Positions 27,292-36,986 of a stretch of 64,000 nucleotides of DNA are shown here, in pieces. Positions within the stretch are counted from its first letter, which is position 1; each line of letters opens with the position of its first letter. The stretch is from assembly GCF_017565645.3 (NCBI RefSeq), contig NZ_CP086136.1:5377501-5441500 (forward strand), read 5' to 3'. Below the pieces are notes generated by a model that saw nothing but the letters and a program-made list of their open reading frames with translations, ran no database searches and was not told the DNA's origin. This DNA is from Bradyrhizobium barranii subsp. barranii. GTDB taxonomy: Bacteria; Pseudomonadota; Alphaproteobacteria; Rhizobiales; Xanthobacteraceae. The position numbers and the translations under genes are program-made.

Positions 27292-28986
27292 ATGTTCGAT
27301 ATCGCAGTCCCGGCCATGATCGGCGTCGCGCTGATCGTCGTCCTCGGGATCGTCTTCACCATCCTCTACAAGCGCGCCACCCGCGACGAGGCCTTCGTGC
27401 GCACCGGCCTCGGCGGCAAGAAGGTCGTGCTCGACGGCGGCGCCATGATCCTGCCGATCTTCCACTCCTACGCCAGCGTCAATCTGAAGACCCTGCGGCT
27501 CACCGTCGAGCGCAAGGAGCGGGAGTCCCTGATCACCAAGGACCGCCTGCGCGTCGACATCGTCGCCGAGTTCTACGTGCGCGTCCGTCCTGACGATGAG
27601 AGCATTGCGCTCGCGAGCCAGACGCTGGGCGCGCTGACGAATGACGCCGAAGCCCTGCGCAACCAGGTCGAGGCAAAATTCGTCGACGGCCTGCGTTCAG
27701 TGGCGGCCACCATGTCCATCCTGGAGTTGCAGGAGAAGCGCAGCGACTTCGTCAAGCATGTGCAGGCGACCGTGGAATCGGACGTAAAATCCAACGGTCT
27801 CGAGCTTGAATCGGTGTCGCTGACCAAGCTCGACCAGACCGACGTCAAATTCTTCAACCCGGAGAACTTCTTTGACGCCGATGGTCTGACCCAGCTCAAG
27901 ACCGTTACCGAGACGCGCCGGCGCGACCGCAACTCGATCGTGCGCGACAACGAGGTGGCGATTGCGCAAAAGGACCTCGAGGCGCGGCAGCAGACCCTGA
28001 CCATCGAGCGCACCAAGAAGGAGGCCGAGCTCTCCCAGGAGCGCGACATCGCCAACAAGACCGCGAGCACCCGCGCTGAAGTCGCAACCGCGACCCAGAC
28101 CGCGCGTCTGACCGAGGAGAACGCCCGCATCGATACCGACCGCGCCGTCGCCGAGGAGGAGGCCGGCGCCAAGCAGGTCAAGGAAACCGCGGTCATCGAG
28201 TCGGATCTCGCCATCAACAAGCGCAAGACCGACGCGCAGCGCGAGATCCAGATCGCCACGCAGGAGAACGAGATCCAGATCGCGGCCAAGAGCAAGCAGA
28301 CCTCGGAAGCCGTCGCCGAGGCCAAGACCGCCGAGGCGCTCGCCGTTTCCGCGGAGGAAAAGGTCGTGACCGCCCGCGCGGTCGAGGTCGCCGACCGTGC
28401 CCGTCTCACCCAGGTGCTCGCCGCGCGCACCGAGGCCGAGCGCAAGTCGACCGAGCTGATCGTCGCGGCCGAAGCCGAAAAGAAGGCCTCGCTCGATCGC
28501 GCCGAGGCCGTCAAGACGCTGGCCACCGCGGAAGCCGAGTCCAACAAGATCAAGGCTGTCGGCGTCAGGAATATCGGCGAGGCCGAAGCCGCAATCATCA
28601 CGCTCAAGAACGAGGCGCAGAACAAACTCGGCGCCAACGTCATCGACTTCGAGCTCGCCAAGAAGCGGATCGAGACCATGCCCTCAGCGCTGGCCGAGAT
28701 GGTCAAGCCGATCGGCAATCTCAAGGACGTCCGCATCCTGCACACCGGCGGCGCGTTCGGCGGCAATGGCACAGGCGGCGGCAATGTCGGCTTCGGCGAA
28801 GGGCTTGCGGGCGAGCTCCTCAAGGTGCATGCGCTGCGTCCGATGATCGACGAGATCCTGCGCCAGAGCGGGTTTGCGCCGGGCGAGGATCCCGTGAAAG
28901 CGCTGGTCGGCGCCGTGACGGGAAAGAGCAACGGCGCCGCAGTGCCGGCGCCCGCACCGGAGAAAACAAACACCGCCGATCTATGA
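27292..28986 (+). CDS. yqiK: Flotillin family protein (YqiK-like)
   Basis: This 564-residue membrane-scaffold protein has an N-terminal hydrophobic anchor (MIGVALIVVLGIVFTILYK). An SPFH/band-7 domain spans about residues 45-200 (LRVDIVAEFYVRVRPDDESI, LKSNGLELESVSLTKLDQTD-like region). A long Ala/Glu/Lys-rich coiled coil runs to about residue 440 with many AEAE repeats. A glycine-rich stretch (GGAFGGNGTGGGNVGFG) and the flotillin C-terminal domain close the protein. Flotillins oligomerise into membrane cages. The ribosome binding site GGAGAAAGTC precedes the ATG. Confidence 0.93.
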   Translation: MFDIAVPAMIGVALIVVLGIVFTILYKRATRDEAFVRTGLGGKKVVLDGGAMILPIFHSYASVNLKTLRLTVERKERESLITKDRLRVDIVAEFYVRVRPDDESIALASQTLGALTNDAEALRNQVEAKFVDGLRSVAATMSILELQEKRSDFVKHVQATVESDVKSNGLELESVSLTKLDQTDVKFFNPENFFDADGLTQLKTVTETRRRDRNSIVRDNEVAIAQKDLEARQQTLTIERTKKEAELSQERDIANKTASTRAEVATATQTARLTEENARIDTDRAVAEEEAGAKQVKETAVIESDLAINKRKTDAQREIQIATQENEIQIAAKSKQTSEAVAEAKTAEALAVSAEEKVVTARAVEVADRARLTQVLAARTEAERKSTELIVAAEAEKKASLDRAEAVKTLATAEAESNKIKAVGVRNIGEAEAAIITLKNEAQNKLGANVIDFELAKKRIETMPSALAEMVKPIGNLKDVRILHTGGAFGGNGTGGGNVGFGEGLAGELLKVHALRPMIDEILRQSGFAPGEDPVKALVGAVTGKSNGAAVPAPAPEKTNTADL

Positions 28987-29554
28987 ACGCCGGTTCATTG
29001 CTGCGGAGAATTCGAATCGATATGAACTGCCCGTGCGCGTCTCGCGTCGCGCACGCTCCGAAGCGTCGATCGATCGCGTGTTGAACCACTCGATCGCGCT
29101 CCGGGTGAATTCTTCGAGGCAACACCATTTGTTGCCGCGGTGCCTGCGCGGATCGACGTCAGGCACCGGAGCCTCTTTCGATCGGGGGAATTTCACATGA
29201 AGTATTTTCTGTCCGGACTGATCGCGATCAGTCTTGCGATCGCCGCTACGGCGTCGTTCGCGGCCGACGCCCGCAACGTCACCGTCGTCAACGAGACCGG
29301 CTATGCCATCAAATTCCTGGGCTTCAACGCGCCGGACGACGGCCTGGACGAATGGGAGAACGAGCTCGACAAGGTTTTGCAGAACCAGGCGAGCACCTAT
29401 GTCGAGTTCGAGGAGGACGACGAGGGATGTGTCTGGAACATCGTAAGCGACGTTCGCGTCCCACTCGCAAAGGTTTGGCGTGGGGATTGCAGTCTGTTGA
29501 TCAACGTGTTTGCAAATCGTTGGCGGGGGGTATGGAGGCGGCAACGACGGAGAA

Positions 29555-31180
29555 TTACGAGGTGCGGCCGAACGACCAGGGCAGGAGCTCGTCGATCCGG
29601 GACTGCGGGTGACCGGTTGCGATCGCTTTGAGCGTCGCTTTCATCCAGACGTAGGGCTCCACGCTGTTGATTTTGCAGGTGGCGATGAGCGAAGCTATGC
29701 GCGCCCATGAACGACCACCTTCGTCGTGACCAGCAAATAAACTATTTTTACGCGTCAGAGTCAGCGGCCTGATTTGATTTTCGACGGGATTGGTGTCCAT
29801 CTCAACGCAACCATCGTCGAGAAACAAGGTGAGGCCATCCCAATGGTTCAGGAGATAGGCGATCGCCTTGCCCATCTCGCTGCCCGGCGACAGGCGAGCG
29901 GCTTGCTCGCGCAGAAACCTCTCGAGTTCAGCGACGAGCGGCCGTGATCGCTCGTTACGGGTCGTTTGCCGAGCCGGGGCGTCGGCGCCACGGATCTCCT
30001 TCTCGATCGCATAGAGTGCGGCGATGCGCGCGAGAACGGCTTCGGCGATGGGTGAGCCGGCTTTCGGAGTCGCTGCGATGATCTTGCGCCTTGAGTGGGA
30101 CCAACATGCGGCCAGCCGCAGCGGCACGCCGCCTTTGCGCTTGGGCCGTGCGAGCCGATGATAGCCCTGGTATCCGTCGACCTGAAGGATGCCGTCGAAG
30201 CCCTCGAGGATGCGCTCAGCATGGTCACCACCGCGTCCTGGCGCGTAGTGGTAGACCACGATTGGTGGATCAGCGCCGCCGTGGCCGCGATCGTCGCGCA
30301 GGACAGCCCACAGATAGCCGGTCTTCGTTCGGCCCCGGCCCGGATCGAGCACAGGCGCCCTGGTCTCGTCTATGAACAAGCGGCCCGATTGCTTCATCAC
30401 GACGCTCATGCGCTCGACCAGCGGCGCGAGGTGGAAGGCGACCGTTCCCATCCAGTCTGCCAGAACGGCGCGATCGATGAAGATGCCATGCCGAGCCAGA
30501 ACCTGCGACTGACGATAGAGTGGCATGTGCTCGCTGAACTTGGCGACCGCCACCTGCGCCAGCAGCGCCTCGGTGGGGATGCCACCCTCCACGAGATGGG
30601 CGGGCGCCGGCGCCTGAGCAACACCGGTGCAGCCCTTTGCGCAGGCGTAGCGCGGTCGCACCGTCTCGATCACACGATACTGGGCGGCCATGACATCGAG
30701 ACGGCGGGAGCGATCCTCGCCGATCTGGACCATCCGGCCGCAGCCGCAGGGACACTCGAGGTTCTCGGGTTCGATCACCTGCTCGATGCGCGGCAGGTGC
30801 GCGGGAAAGGCACGGGCAGCGCGCCTGGTCCGGCGGCTGGACGGCGCCGTGCCGGCGCGGCGCGCACGATCGTCCTGGCGTTCCTGGACTTCGGCGATGG
30901 CAATCTCGATGTCCTCGAGAACCAGTTGCATCTGATCGGGATTGAACTTCTCCGAGCGTTTACCGAAACGTGCGCGCTCGTACTCCTTCACGAGCAGTTC
31001 GAGGCGTTCGACGCTCTCTTTGGACGCAGCCAGTTCACTCTCGACATGAAGGCGCGCCGAGCATTCATCGTCTGCGCGACGACGCTCGGCTTCAATCATC
31101 GCTTCCTGCGCGCGGAAGAGCGCGCGCACATCGGCGGGCAGCGCTGCAAGACGGGCGGGATCAATGGGGGACGGCGGCAC
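29555..31180 (-). CDS. tnpC: IS66 transposase TnpC (copy 1)
   Basis: This 541-residue DDE transposase of the IS66 family starts at a GTG. A coiled coil with the leucine-zipper-like start (residues 15-75) precedes a zinc-binding region (ECPCGCGRMVQIGED ... RYACAKGC). The DDE domain has LFIDETRAPVLDPG with the first Asp, LQVDGYQGYHRL with the second, and NPVENQIRPLTLTRKNSLFA with the Glu. The C-terminal IS66 domain ends HPQSRIDELLPWSF. The frame is intact, so this copy could supply TnpC to the others. Confidence 0.95.
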   Translation of the reverse strand: MPPSPIDPARLAALPADVRALFRAQEAMIEAERRRADDECSARLHVESELAASKESVERLELLVKEYERARFGKRSEKFNPDQMQLVLEDIEIAIAEVQERQDDRARRAGTAPSSRRTRRAARAFPAHLPRIEQVIEPENLECPCGCGRMVQIGEDRSRRLDVMAAQYRVIETVRPRYACAKGCTGVAQAPAPAHLVEGGIPTEALLAQVAVAKFSEHMPLYRQSQVLARHGIFIDRAVLADWMGTVAFHLAPLVERMSVVMKQSGRLFIDETRAPVLDPGRGRTKTGYLWAVLRDDRGHGGADPPIVVYHYAPGRGGDHAERILEGFDGILQVDGYQGYHRLARPKRKGGVPLRLAACWSHSRRKIIAATPKAGSPIAEAVLARIAALYAIEKEIRGADAPARQTTRNERSRPLVAELERFLREQAARLSPGSEMGKAIAYLLNHWDGLTLFLDDGCVEMDTNPVENQIRPLTLTRKNSLFAGHDEGGRSWARIASLIATCKINSVEPYVWMKATLKAIATGHPQSRIDELLPWSFGRTS

Positions 31181-31192
31181 ATCCGCAAGCTA

Positions 31193-31519
31193 TCATCCCA
31201 AAGCCCCGCGCGAAACAGGTTGTCGGGTCTGAGTCAGTTCGCCGCAGCTGGCGTCGCGACAATCCGTTCGCCCACTCGCTTCCAGTTCAGCCCGACCATC
31301 GCGGCCAAGGCGCTTGTAGACCAAAACGAGGCCCGTGCCGTCCCATAGCAAAATCTTCAGCCGGTCGGCGCGCTTCGAACGAAAAACCACGATCAGGCCC
31401 GAATGCGGATCGAGCCCAAGCGTGTTTTGCACAAGACCGGCCAGCGCGTCGTGCCCGCACCGGAAGTCAACAGGACGCACAGCAAGCACAATCCGCAGTC
31501 CCTGCGCCGGAATGATCAT
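31193..31519 (-). pseudogene. tnpB: IS66 accessory protein TnpB, C-terminus altered by a 71-bp deletion (copy 1)
   Basis: The first 72 residues are normal TnpB (MIIPAQGLRIVLAVRPVDFR to LVYKRLGRDGR). The expected FEWPQISDGVMHLTRVQFEA is then missing, and the frame continues out of phase for 35 residues to a late stop. Comparison with copies 2 and 3 shows a deletion of 71 bp between the codons for DGR and the GGGCTGAAC of the natural C-terminus. TnpB is needed for IS66 transposition, so this copy may be immobile on its own. Confidence 0.8.
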
Positions 31520-31914
31520 GCGCCGCGCTCGATCGCAGTCACGATCTCCGCGATCCGCACCGCCGACACGTCCGCATCCAGGCGGACCGAAACCTTGCCA
31601 ATCGTAATCTCGACGGGCCCCTCGCTCTTGCCTGACGCCACTGGATCGCTCAGCTCGATCGACACGAAATCCGCCGCGTCGTCCGTGACCAATGCGAGCC
31701 GGCCAGCACGCGCCAATCTGCGCCACGTCGTCAACTGCTGGGCCTTCACACCATAACGCCGTGCGACATCACATACCCGGGCGTCGGGCTTCATGCTCTC
31801 GAAAACAGCGCGCCCCTTGATCTCCGCAGACCATAACCGGCCTCCAGAACGCGTCCGGCGCGTAAGCTTCCCCACAAAGCCATCAGCTTCGGCTTCCTCC
31901 CCCGATTGTTCCAT
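31516..31914 (-). CDS. tnpA: IS66 accessory protein TnpA (copy 1)
   Basis: This 132-residue TnpA has a helix-turn-helix of the transposase-8 type (VCDVARRYGVKAQQLTTWRR), then a beta-rich tail ending VRIAEIVTAIERGA. The stop overlaps the tnpB start by three bases (ATGA), the usual IS66 coupling. The ATG at 31914 is chosen; the longer frame reads into the terminal region of the element. Confidence 0.9.
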   Translation of the reverse strand: MEQSGEEAEADGFVGKLTRRTRSGGRLWSAEIKGRAVFESMKPDARVCDVARRYGVKAQQLTTWRRLARAGRLALVTDDAADFVSIELSDPVASGKSEGPVEITIGKVSVRLDADVSAVRIAEIVTAIERGA

Positions 31915-32274
31915 CGCCTTCAGTCTCCTCTCGGCTCTCTGACAAGCCAAGGATCGCAGAGCGAAAGCCGAAGCGAAACCAGTCAATCAAATGGGAGAAA
32001 AGCTCCGCTTACGAACATCCGCGTCGACTGGCAGAACTATGACGAGTCCGTGCTCTGGAAGAACGTCAACCTCTGCAAGATCACCGCGCTTCGGCTGCGG
32101 TACGACTCCGGAACCAAGACCACGTCCTTCGTCGCCGAATAGTTTGACCTGACGCGAGCCAGGGGAGGGCCGGCGGCCCTTCCTCGGCGCATTGTGCAAG
32201 ATCGCGAATTCGTCCTTTGCAAGCGCAAGCGGCTTTGTTATACGCAGCCGCGCGCGAACGACTGGTTCGCCCTT

Positions 32275-32349
32275 TCCTCGGTAGCTCAGCGGTAGAGCAT
32301 CCGACTGTTAATCGGATGGTCGCTGGTTCGAATCCAGCCCGGGGAGCCA
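32275..32349 (+). tRNA. tRNA-Asn (GTT), left boundary of the island
   Basis: A 75-nt cloverleaf includes CCA. The acceptor arms are TCCTCGG and CCGGGGA with one T-G pair, the D-arm is GCTCAGCGGTAGAGC, the anticodon stem-loop is TCCGA-CTGTTAA-TCGGA with anticodon GTT, and the T-arm is CTGG-TTCGAAT-CCAG. Phage and satellite-like genes begin directly downstream, so its 3' end may be the attachment site of the island. A second copy of the 3' end was not seen in the window. Confidence 0.95.
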
Positions 32350-32733
32350 TTTAATCCGCATTAAGTGTTTGACTTTGCTCTGGTTTTCCAGATCAAGAAA
32401 ATCGCTTCCCCGCTTTCTCTCCCCGCTTTGATCCGTGATTAGCCCCCTTCCGGCGAGGCGACTCACTTCGGCACATCTGGGCGACTCGGCTGCAAAGCCG
32501 TCCGGTCGGTTATGCGCCGTCTATCGATTGGGTGCACTTTTGCAAAAAAATAAAAAAGCAGTTTCTGACGGCTCTGGCATTGTCAATAGCAAACATTTCG
32601 CCCATATTGACCGTGCCTACGCGACTCAGTCGTAGCCCGGACTGGCCCTCTGCCGGCGGGCATCGGTTTCCTCGACGCAGCCAACGACCCCTCGGGGGCT
32701 GGTACCGGCGTCTGACTGAAATCAATCTCTCCC
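32350..32733. other. Non-coding start of the island
   Basis: These 380 bp between tRNA-Asn and alpA contain no supported gene. An A-rich tract (AAAAAAATAAAAAAG, about 32543-32558) stands out from the GC-rich surroundings and may be part of a promoter for the alpA transcript. Confidence 0.45.
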
Positions 32734-32973
32734 ATGTCTACGAATCCGTCTGCCGACGAGCCTTGTCTCGTCAGCATGAAAACTGCGTGCGCGCTCACGA
32801 GTCTGAGCCGCACGATGCTCAACCGGTACCGCGCGGGGGGCCGCTTCCCTGCGGCCGTCCCGCTCGGGGACAAACGTATCGCCTTCGTTAAAGCGGAGGT
32901 CAGTGAATGGATCGCCTCGCGCATCGCTGCGCGTGCGGCGAACGATAACAAACAGAGCGGCATCCAAGTTTAG
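32734..32973 (+). CDS. AlpA-family helix-turn-helix regulator
   Basis: This 79-residue MerR-like/AlpA DNA-binding protein has LVSMKTACALTSLSRTMLNR as the helix-turn-helix, the wing FPAAVPLGDKRIAFVKAEV, and the ending VSEWIASRIAARAANDN. In P4-type satellites and integrative islands AlpA activates excision and early genes. It is the first gene after the tRNA, which suits a switch role. ATG at 32734 is the only plausible start. Confidence 0.88.
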   Translation: MSTNPSADEPCLVSMKTACALTSLSRTMLNRYRAGGRFPAAVPLGDKRIAFVKAEVSEWIASRIAARAANDNKQSGIQV

Positions 32974-33000
32974 CACGATCGGCCGAGTGCACCGCGCCAG

Positions 33001-33291
33001 ATGGCGCAACCCCATAGCGGGAATTCCACATTGAAAATCCTATCAATTCGCCCGTCGCCACCAGGCGGCAGCACAATTGCGCATGTCGACGTCGAAATAA
33101 TCGACGGCGTCAAACTCTACGGGCTTCGCGTCTCGCGGGCCGATGACGGCACGTACCGAGCGTTCGGACAGAATTCCGAGCGTGGTCGGACCTGCGCATT
33201 CTCGCAAGCGATCGTCGCGCAAATTGCAGAAGCAACGCTTTCCCAACTCTCTTTGACGGGCCATCGCACACATGACCGACACGCACGCTAA
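33001..33291 (+). CDS. Island protein of unknown function (96 aa)
   Basis: The product starts with a short tail and then LKILSIRPSPPGGSTIAHVD, followed by a beta-rich stretch (GLRVSRADDGTYRAFGQ) and a helical end (AIVAQIAEATLSQL). I know similar proteins between alpA and repA genes of rhizobial islands; the first half recalls the small SpoVG-like fold. It overlaps the RepA-like gene by 20 bp. No function can be assigned. Confidence 0.7.
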   Translation: MAQPHSGNSTLKILSIRPSPPGGSTIAHVDVEIIDGVKLYGLRVSRADDGTYRAFGQNSERGRTCAFSQAIVAQIAEATLSQLSLTGHRTHDRHAR

Positions 33292-35062
33292 ACTCAACGA
33301 CGAATTCACCGGCCTTCCCGATCCAGCCGACGTAGAAGCTGCGTTCCAAGCCGCCGGCGGTGCCGAGGCCGCGCAGGCGTGGCTTGCCGGACACGGCGCC
33401 AACTACACCGACGCGAAGATGATAACGATCGATGGCGAGGCGCCGGACGACGCCTTCGTCATCACCGAGGGCGAGCCGGAATGGATAGCCCTGCCGGTGT
33501 ATCAGGCTGGCGAATTCGTCGACCTGTGCTTGATCCACCGAAACAACCCCAGCGGCTTCCATACGGTCTGCGGTCGGGCGCATTGGCTTGGTGCGGACAA
33601 CACTGGCCGCGCCAAAATCGTTATCCACGAAAACCCGGTGGATTGGCTAAAGTCCGGTTGCGGCGGCGTCGTGTCGATTGCCGGCGGTGGCTATCGGCAA
33701 CACTTCAAGGACCTGGCCAATGCTTGCACGATCGAATGCAGCACGATCGACGCTGCAAATGACGTCTGGGAATGGACATTCGGCGGCGATGAGAAAGCCC
33801 GCAAGAAAATCCAACTCAATGGCGACGCCGACGCAATCCGCGACGACCTGGCGTGGCTGGCCGCCGAGCAGGCGAAACGGCGAGTCCGTGACACGCTGGA
33901 CGCTCCGGTCGGGGTTGACCTGCACAAGCTGTATCTACAGGTTGACGCGGTATTTTTGCCGCAACCGGCGAACGACAACCAAGCCGACGATCTTAAGATC
34001 GTCGATCCTTCTGACTGGGAAGGACAACCAATCCCGGAGAGGCATTGGTATCTTGAGGGCCTGGTCCCAAACGGACAGGTGACGTTGCTCTCCGGTGATG
34101 GCGGCACTGGCAAGAGCCTGCTGGCCTATCAAGTCGGTTTGGCCGGCGTGCTCGGCGTTGAAACGCTGGGGTTTAGGCCGGCGGAGGGACGCGTTGTCTA
34201 CTTTGCGGCGGAGGATGACGAGGGCGAACTAAAGCGGCGCGGCCATGACATCCTGCGCTCGCTCGGCCGCACATGGGCCGACCTGAGCGGAGACATGCGC
34301 GTTATCCCGATGGCGGGAAAGGATGCCGAACTGGTATCCGAAAAACGCCGAAGCCGTGAGCTTGAACTTACAACACTCGCTAAACGGATAACGGACCTGT
34401 TGGCAGAATTTCGGCCGAGGCTCCTAATCCTCGACACAGCCGCGGACGTGTTCGGCGGCGATGAGATCAACCGCAAACAGGTTCGGTTCTTCGTGTCGAT
34501 GTTGCGCCGCATTGCGATGGGCTTCGACCTGGCCGTGCTTCTGCTTTCGCATCCATCTGTCGCTGGCATGCAGACCGGGACCGGCCTGTCGGGGTCGACG
34601 GCGTGGAACAACTCGGTCAGGTCTCGACTGTATTTCACCGCAGATAAGACCGATGAGGATCTGCGCCTGCTGAAGAATATGAAGGCGAATTACGGCAGGA
34701 AGGGTGCAGAGACCAAACTGCGCTGGCAGGATGGGGCTTTCATTCTCGAAGACGGCAAGCCTTCAGTGCACGCAACGCTATTGGCCAACCATGCTGACGA
34801 AGTGTTCCTCAGGATGCTTTCCGCAATCAATGGAAGCGGCAGGCGGGTGTCATCCTCCAGAAGCAGCGCATATGCGCCGACCGTCATGGCGGCCATGCCG
34901 GAACGCGATGGCACGAGCAAGAAGGCGTTGGAAGAGGCGATGGCGAGATTGTTCGCTGAAAATAAGATCGCGGTCCTTAAGGAAGGTCCACCGTCAAAAC
35001 AGCGTGAGCGATTAGTGGTGGTCGAGGATGAAATCCGCCAGAAGCGGATGACTTCCGACTAG
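33272..35062 (+). CDS. RepA/DnaB-like replicative helicase (AAA family ATPase)
   Basis: This 596-residue protein has a RecA-like ATPase in its middle, as in RepA hexameric helicases of IncQ plasmids and phage satellites. Walker A reads LLSGDGGTGKSLLAYQ near residue 272, VVYFAAEDDEGELKRR follows, and Walker B is LLILDTAADVFGG near residue 390. LLLSHPSVAGMQTGTGLSGS is the typical sensor region. The N-terminal 230 residues have no domain I can name. The C-terminal 90 residues look like a winged-helix tail (TSKKALEEAMARLFAENKI). It probably drives autonomous replication of the excised island. Confidence 0.85.
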   Translation: MTDTHAKLNDEFTGLPDPADVEAAFQAAGGAEAAQAWLAGHGANYTDAKMITIDGEAPDDAFVITEGEPEWIALPVYQAGEFVDLCLIHRNNPSGFHTVCGRAHWLGADNTGRAKIVIHENPVDWLKSGCGGVVSIAGGGYRQHFKDLANACTIECSTIDAANDVWEWTFGGDEKARKKIQLNGDADAIRDDLAWLAAEQAKRRVRDTLDAPVGVDLHKLYLQVDAVFLPQPANDNQADDLKIVDPSDWEGQPIPERHWYLEGLVPNGQVTLLSGDGGTGKSLLAYQVGLAGVLGVETLGFRPAEGRVVYFAAEDDEGELKRRGHDILRSLGRTWADLSGDMRVIPMAGKDAELVSEKRRSRELELTTLAKRITDLLAEFRPRLLILDTAADVFGGDEINRKQVRFFVSMLRRIAMGFDLAVLLLSHPSVAGMQTGTGLSGSTAWNNSVRSRLYFTADKTDEDLRLLKNMKANYGRKGAETKLRWQDGAFILEDGKPSVHATLLANHADEVFLRMLSAINGSGRRVSSSRSSAYAPTVMAAMPERDGTSKKALEEAMARLFAENKIAVLKEGPPSKQRERLVVVEDEIRQKRMTSD

Positions 35063-35273
35063 GCCTTCCAACGGTCCTTCCAACGGTCTGCCAACGCCTA
35101 CCGACGGGGTGTACGTTCCAACCCCCTATAACCCCCACCGTTGGGATGGAATCCCAACCCGGTCGGTAGGCCGGTTGGAATTCCACCCAGAAGCAAAATG
35201 TGTGCAGCCCGAAGCTGGCCACACCAAGACCGCTGAAGCGGCAAAAAACGAAACCATTCAAGGGTGCACTCAC

Positions 35274-36230
35274 GTGAATAATCCAGCTAACGACAATGCA
35301 CACACCACGCCGCCCATCGTCACGAGGCTTCGCCGCGCGGGCCGCTACGGAGACCTTGGCAATCTTGTCCGCTTCGCCGGACCTGACCAGGTTTCCCAGC
35401 ATGCCGACAACGACGACGTTGCCAGCGGATACGCGATCGACACCGTCTATGAAATTCGTCCAAACGAAGGTGAGATCGAGCGGGCCTGTCTGAAGCAGGA
35501 CGTGCACGGTATCGGCCTGCGGTTCGATGGACGCGGCAGGATCACGGCTTATCGGGCTCACGATGCCAAGGGCGATCCTGTCCTTGATGACCAGGGCAAT
35601 GAAGGGTGGTTTCCTGCGCGGGAGGGCTATAGGCAATCGAAGGGACGCAGGCGCGTATCCCAAGCGGACCTGGCCGAGGAGAGCGCGCAACATCTGTCCC
35701 TGCGCGGGTCAGGCGGCTTTCCCGAGCGTTCTAGCTATGTTGAGCGCGGCAGCGGCGGCGCTGATGCATGGCGTATGCGCCACGCACGGATGAACCACCT
35801 TATTGCCGGTATGTACAACGGCCACAGGCTGGAGATCGACCGCCTCGGCATCGGATCGCGCGCAACGTTCGCCGAGGCCCGCAGTGCTGTTGGCTTGGCT
35901 CCAGCCGAACGCGGCCCGACCGTCGTTGCTCGCGGCGCTGTATTCCTCGCAGGAAAGACGCGCCGGAATGCTCTGGCTGCGGAAGGCTCATTTGTCGGCG
36001 CTCCCGATGCGGTCGAGAACGCCATTGCTGCGGCCATGGACGCGCCCGCTGTCAGGCACCAACTGGGCGAGCACGCTGTCGTACTAAACGACGCCCTGGA
36101 CGGCCTGACAGCCCGCGATATGGCCAGCAAGCGCGGCTGGGGCAACAGCAAAGGCGCTGAACAGCGCGCGGTGCGAGCGCAAGATAAGGCGTTAGAGGCG
36201 CTTGCAGAGGCACAGAAGCAAGCTGCCTAA
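35274..36230 (+). CDS. Island protein of unknown function (318 aa)
   Basis: The product is soluble and begins VNNPANDNAHTTPPIVTRLR. Two visible parts are a beta-rich N-terminal half (IDTVYEIRPNEGEIERACLK, GLRFDGRGRITAYRAHDAKG) and a helical C-terminal half ending ALEALAEAQKQAA. GTG at 35274 after AAGGGT is chosen. The open frame extends to 35109, but that part repeats a Pro-rich, CCAACGG-derived sequence with no protein character. Its position between repA and the packaging genes suggests a satellite-specific role. Confidence 0.6.
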   Translation: MNNPANDNAHTTPPIVTRLRRAGRYGDLGNLVRFAGPDQVSQHADNDDVASGYAIDTVYEIRPNEGEIERACLKQDVHGIGLRFDGRGRITAYRAHDAKGDPVLDDQGNEGWFPAREGYRQSKGRRRVSQADLAEESAQHLSLRGSGGFPERSSYVERGSGGADAWRMRHARMNHLIAGMYNGHRLEIDRLGIGSRATFAEARSAVGLAPAERGPTVVARGAVFLAGKTRRNALAAEGSFVGAPDAVENAIAAAMDAPAVRHQLGEHAVVLNDALDGLTARDMASKRGWGNSKGAEQRAVRAQDKALEALAEAQKQAA

Positions 36231-36986
36231 ATTATTTCTACCGGAGTGCTACCTCCGGGTCGCTTCGGAACGAAAGTAATTGAAGGCCACGATTTGTGGT
36301 CTGACGTGACGTGCACTCGGCGCGCTGGCCACCACCCGGCGTCGCCACTTTTTCCCGGCCCTGAGCCGCGAAGCCGCTGCATGCGGCGTTTTATTTAACC
36401 CTCCAATCCCAATTTCCAATCCTGAAAGGAGAGCGGCCCCAATGGCCACTTTGAATCACGTGCTCGACGCGATCGAGCGTCATCTTGATTTCCCGCGCTC
36501 GCGAAGCACCGGAATCGCCAGGCGTCTGCAGGAGGCCGACCTCTTGCCTTCCGGTGCACCCGGCGTCGCCCCGGACCTGGATCCGGATAATGTCCTCGAT
36601 CTGGTCATTACGCTCGCCTCTGACACCGAGTTGCACACCGCTGTTGACGCGGTCCGCGCCTACCACGCGATGACACCCGGTGGTGTCAACCTGGATGGGG
36701 CCCCGCAGTCGATTCCCAACGCGCCGATCGCTGTTGCGATTTTGGTCGAGGACGCACGCACTGGCGTCGCGGAGGCGCGAAAATCTCGGGTTGCCGTATC
36801 CTGCAATTGGAGAGCCGTCGCGATTCACAAGCCGGACGGTAGCGTTGTTCGTAAGCGGAGCTTTTCTCCCATTTGATTGACTGGTTTCGCTTTGTGTTTC
36901 GGCATGGAATAAGGACCCCGTATTCGGGGTAATCGGCATCCAATCGGGACCCCGGGACAAGGGTCCACAGTGGCTTCCATCAAGTC

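Larger units (their letters stand above)
29443..32012 (-). mobile_element. IS66-family insertion sequence, copy 1
   Basis: This 2570-bp element has ends GTAAGCGACGTTCGCG and, on the other strand, GTAAGCGGAGCTTTTC. GAACATC (7 bp) is repeated at 29436-29442 and 32013-32019 as the target duplication. The genes tnpA, tnpB and tnpC are read on the minus strand. Compared with the sequence shared by the two other copies it lacks 71 bp at the end of tnpB, and it lacks the recombinase insert. Confidence 0.92.
29197..32142 (+). pseudogene. Small secreted protein gene split by an IS66 element
   Basis: The gene begins with an ATG at 29197 and a signal peptide (MKYFLSGLIAISLAIAATAS, cleavage near FAADARN). 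The mature part NVTVVNETGYAIKFLGFNAP is typical of a small beta-rich rhizobial secreted family. The frame is cut at 29442 (GCVWNI) by the IS66 element and resumes at 32020 (RVDWQNYDESVLWKNVNLCK) to a stop at 32142. Taking out 29443-32019, that is the IS plus one copy of the GAACATC duplication, restores an unbroken 122-residue frame. The function is unknown. The interruption is recent, since both halves are still intact. Confidence 0.85.

Noticed and set aside
30095..31348. A plus-strand frame of about 410 codons opposite IS66 tnpC, repeated in all three copies
   Set aside because: It is the antisense shadow of tnpC; the conserved motifs are on the tnpC strand.
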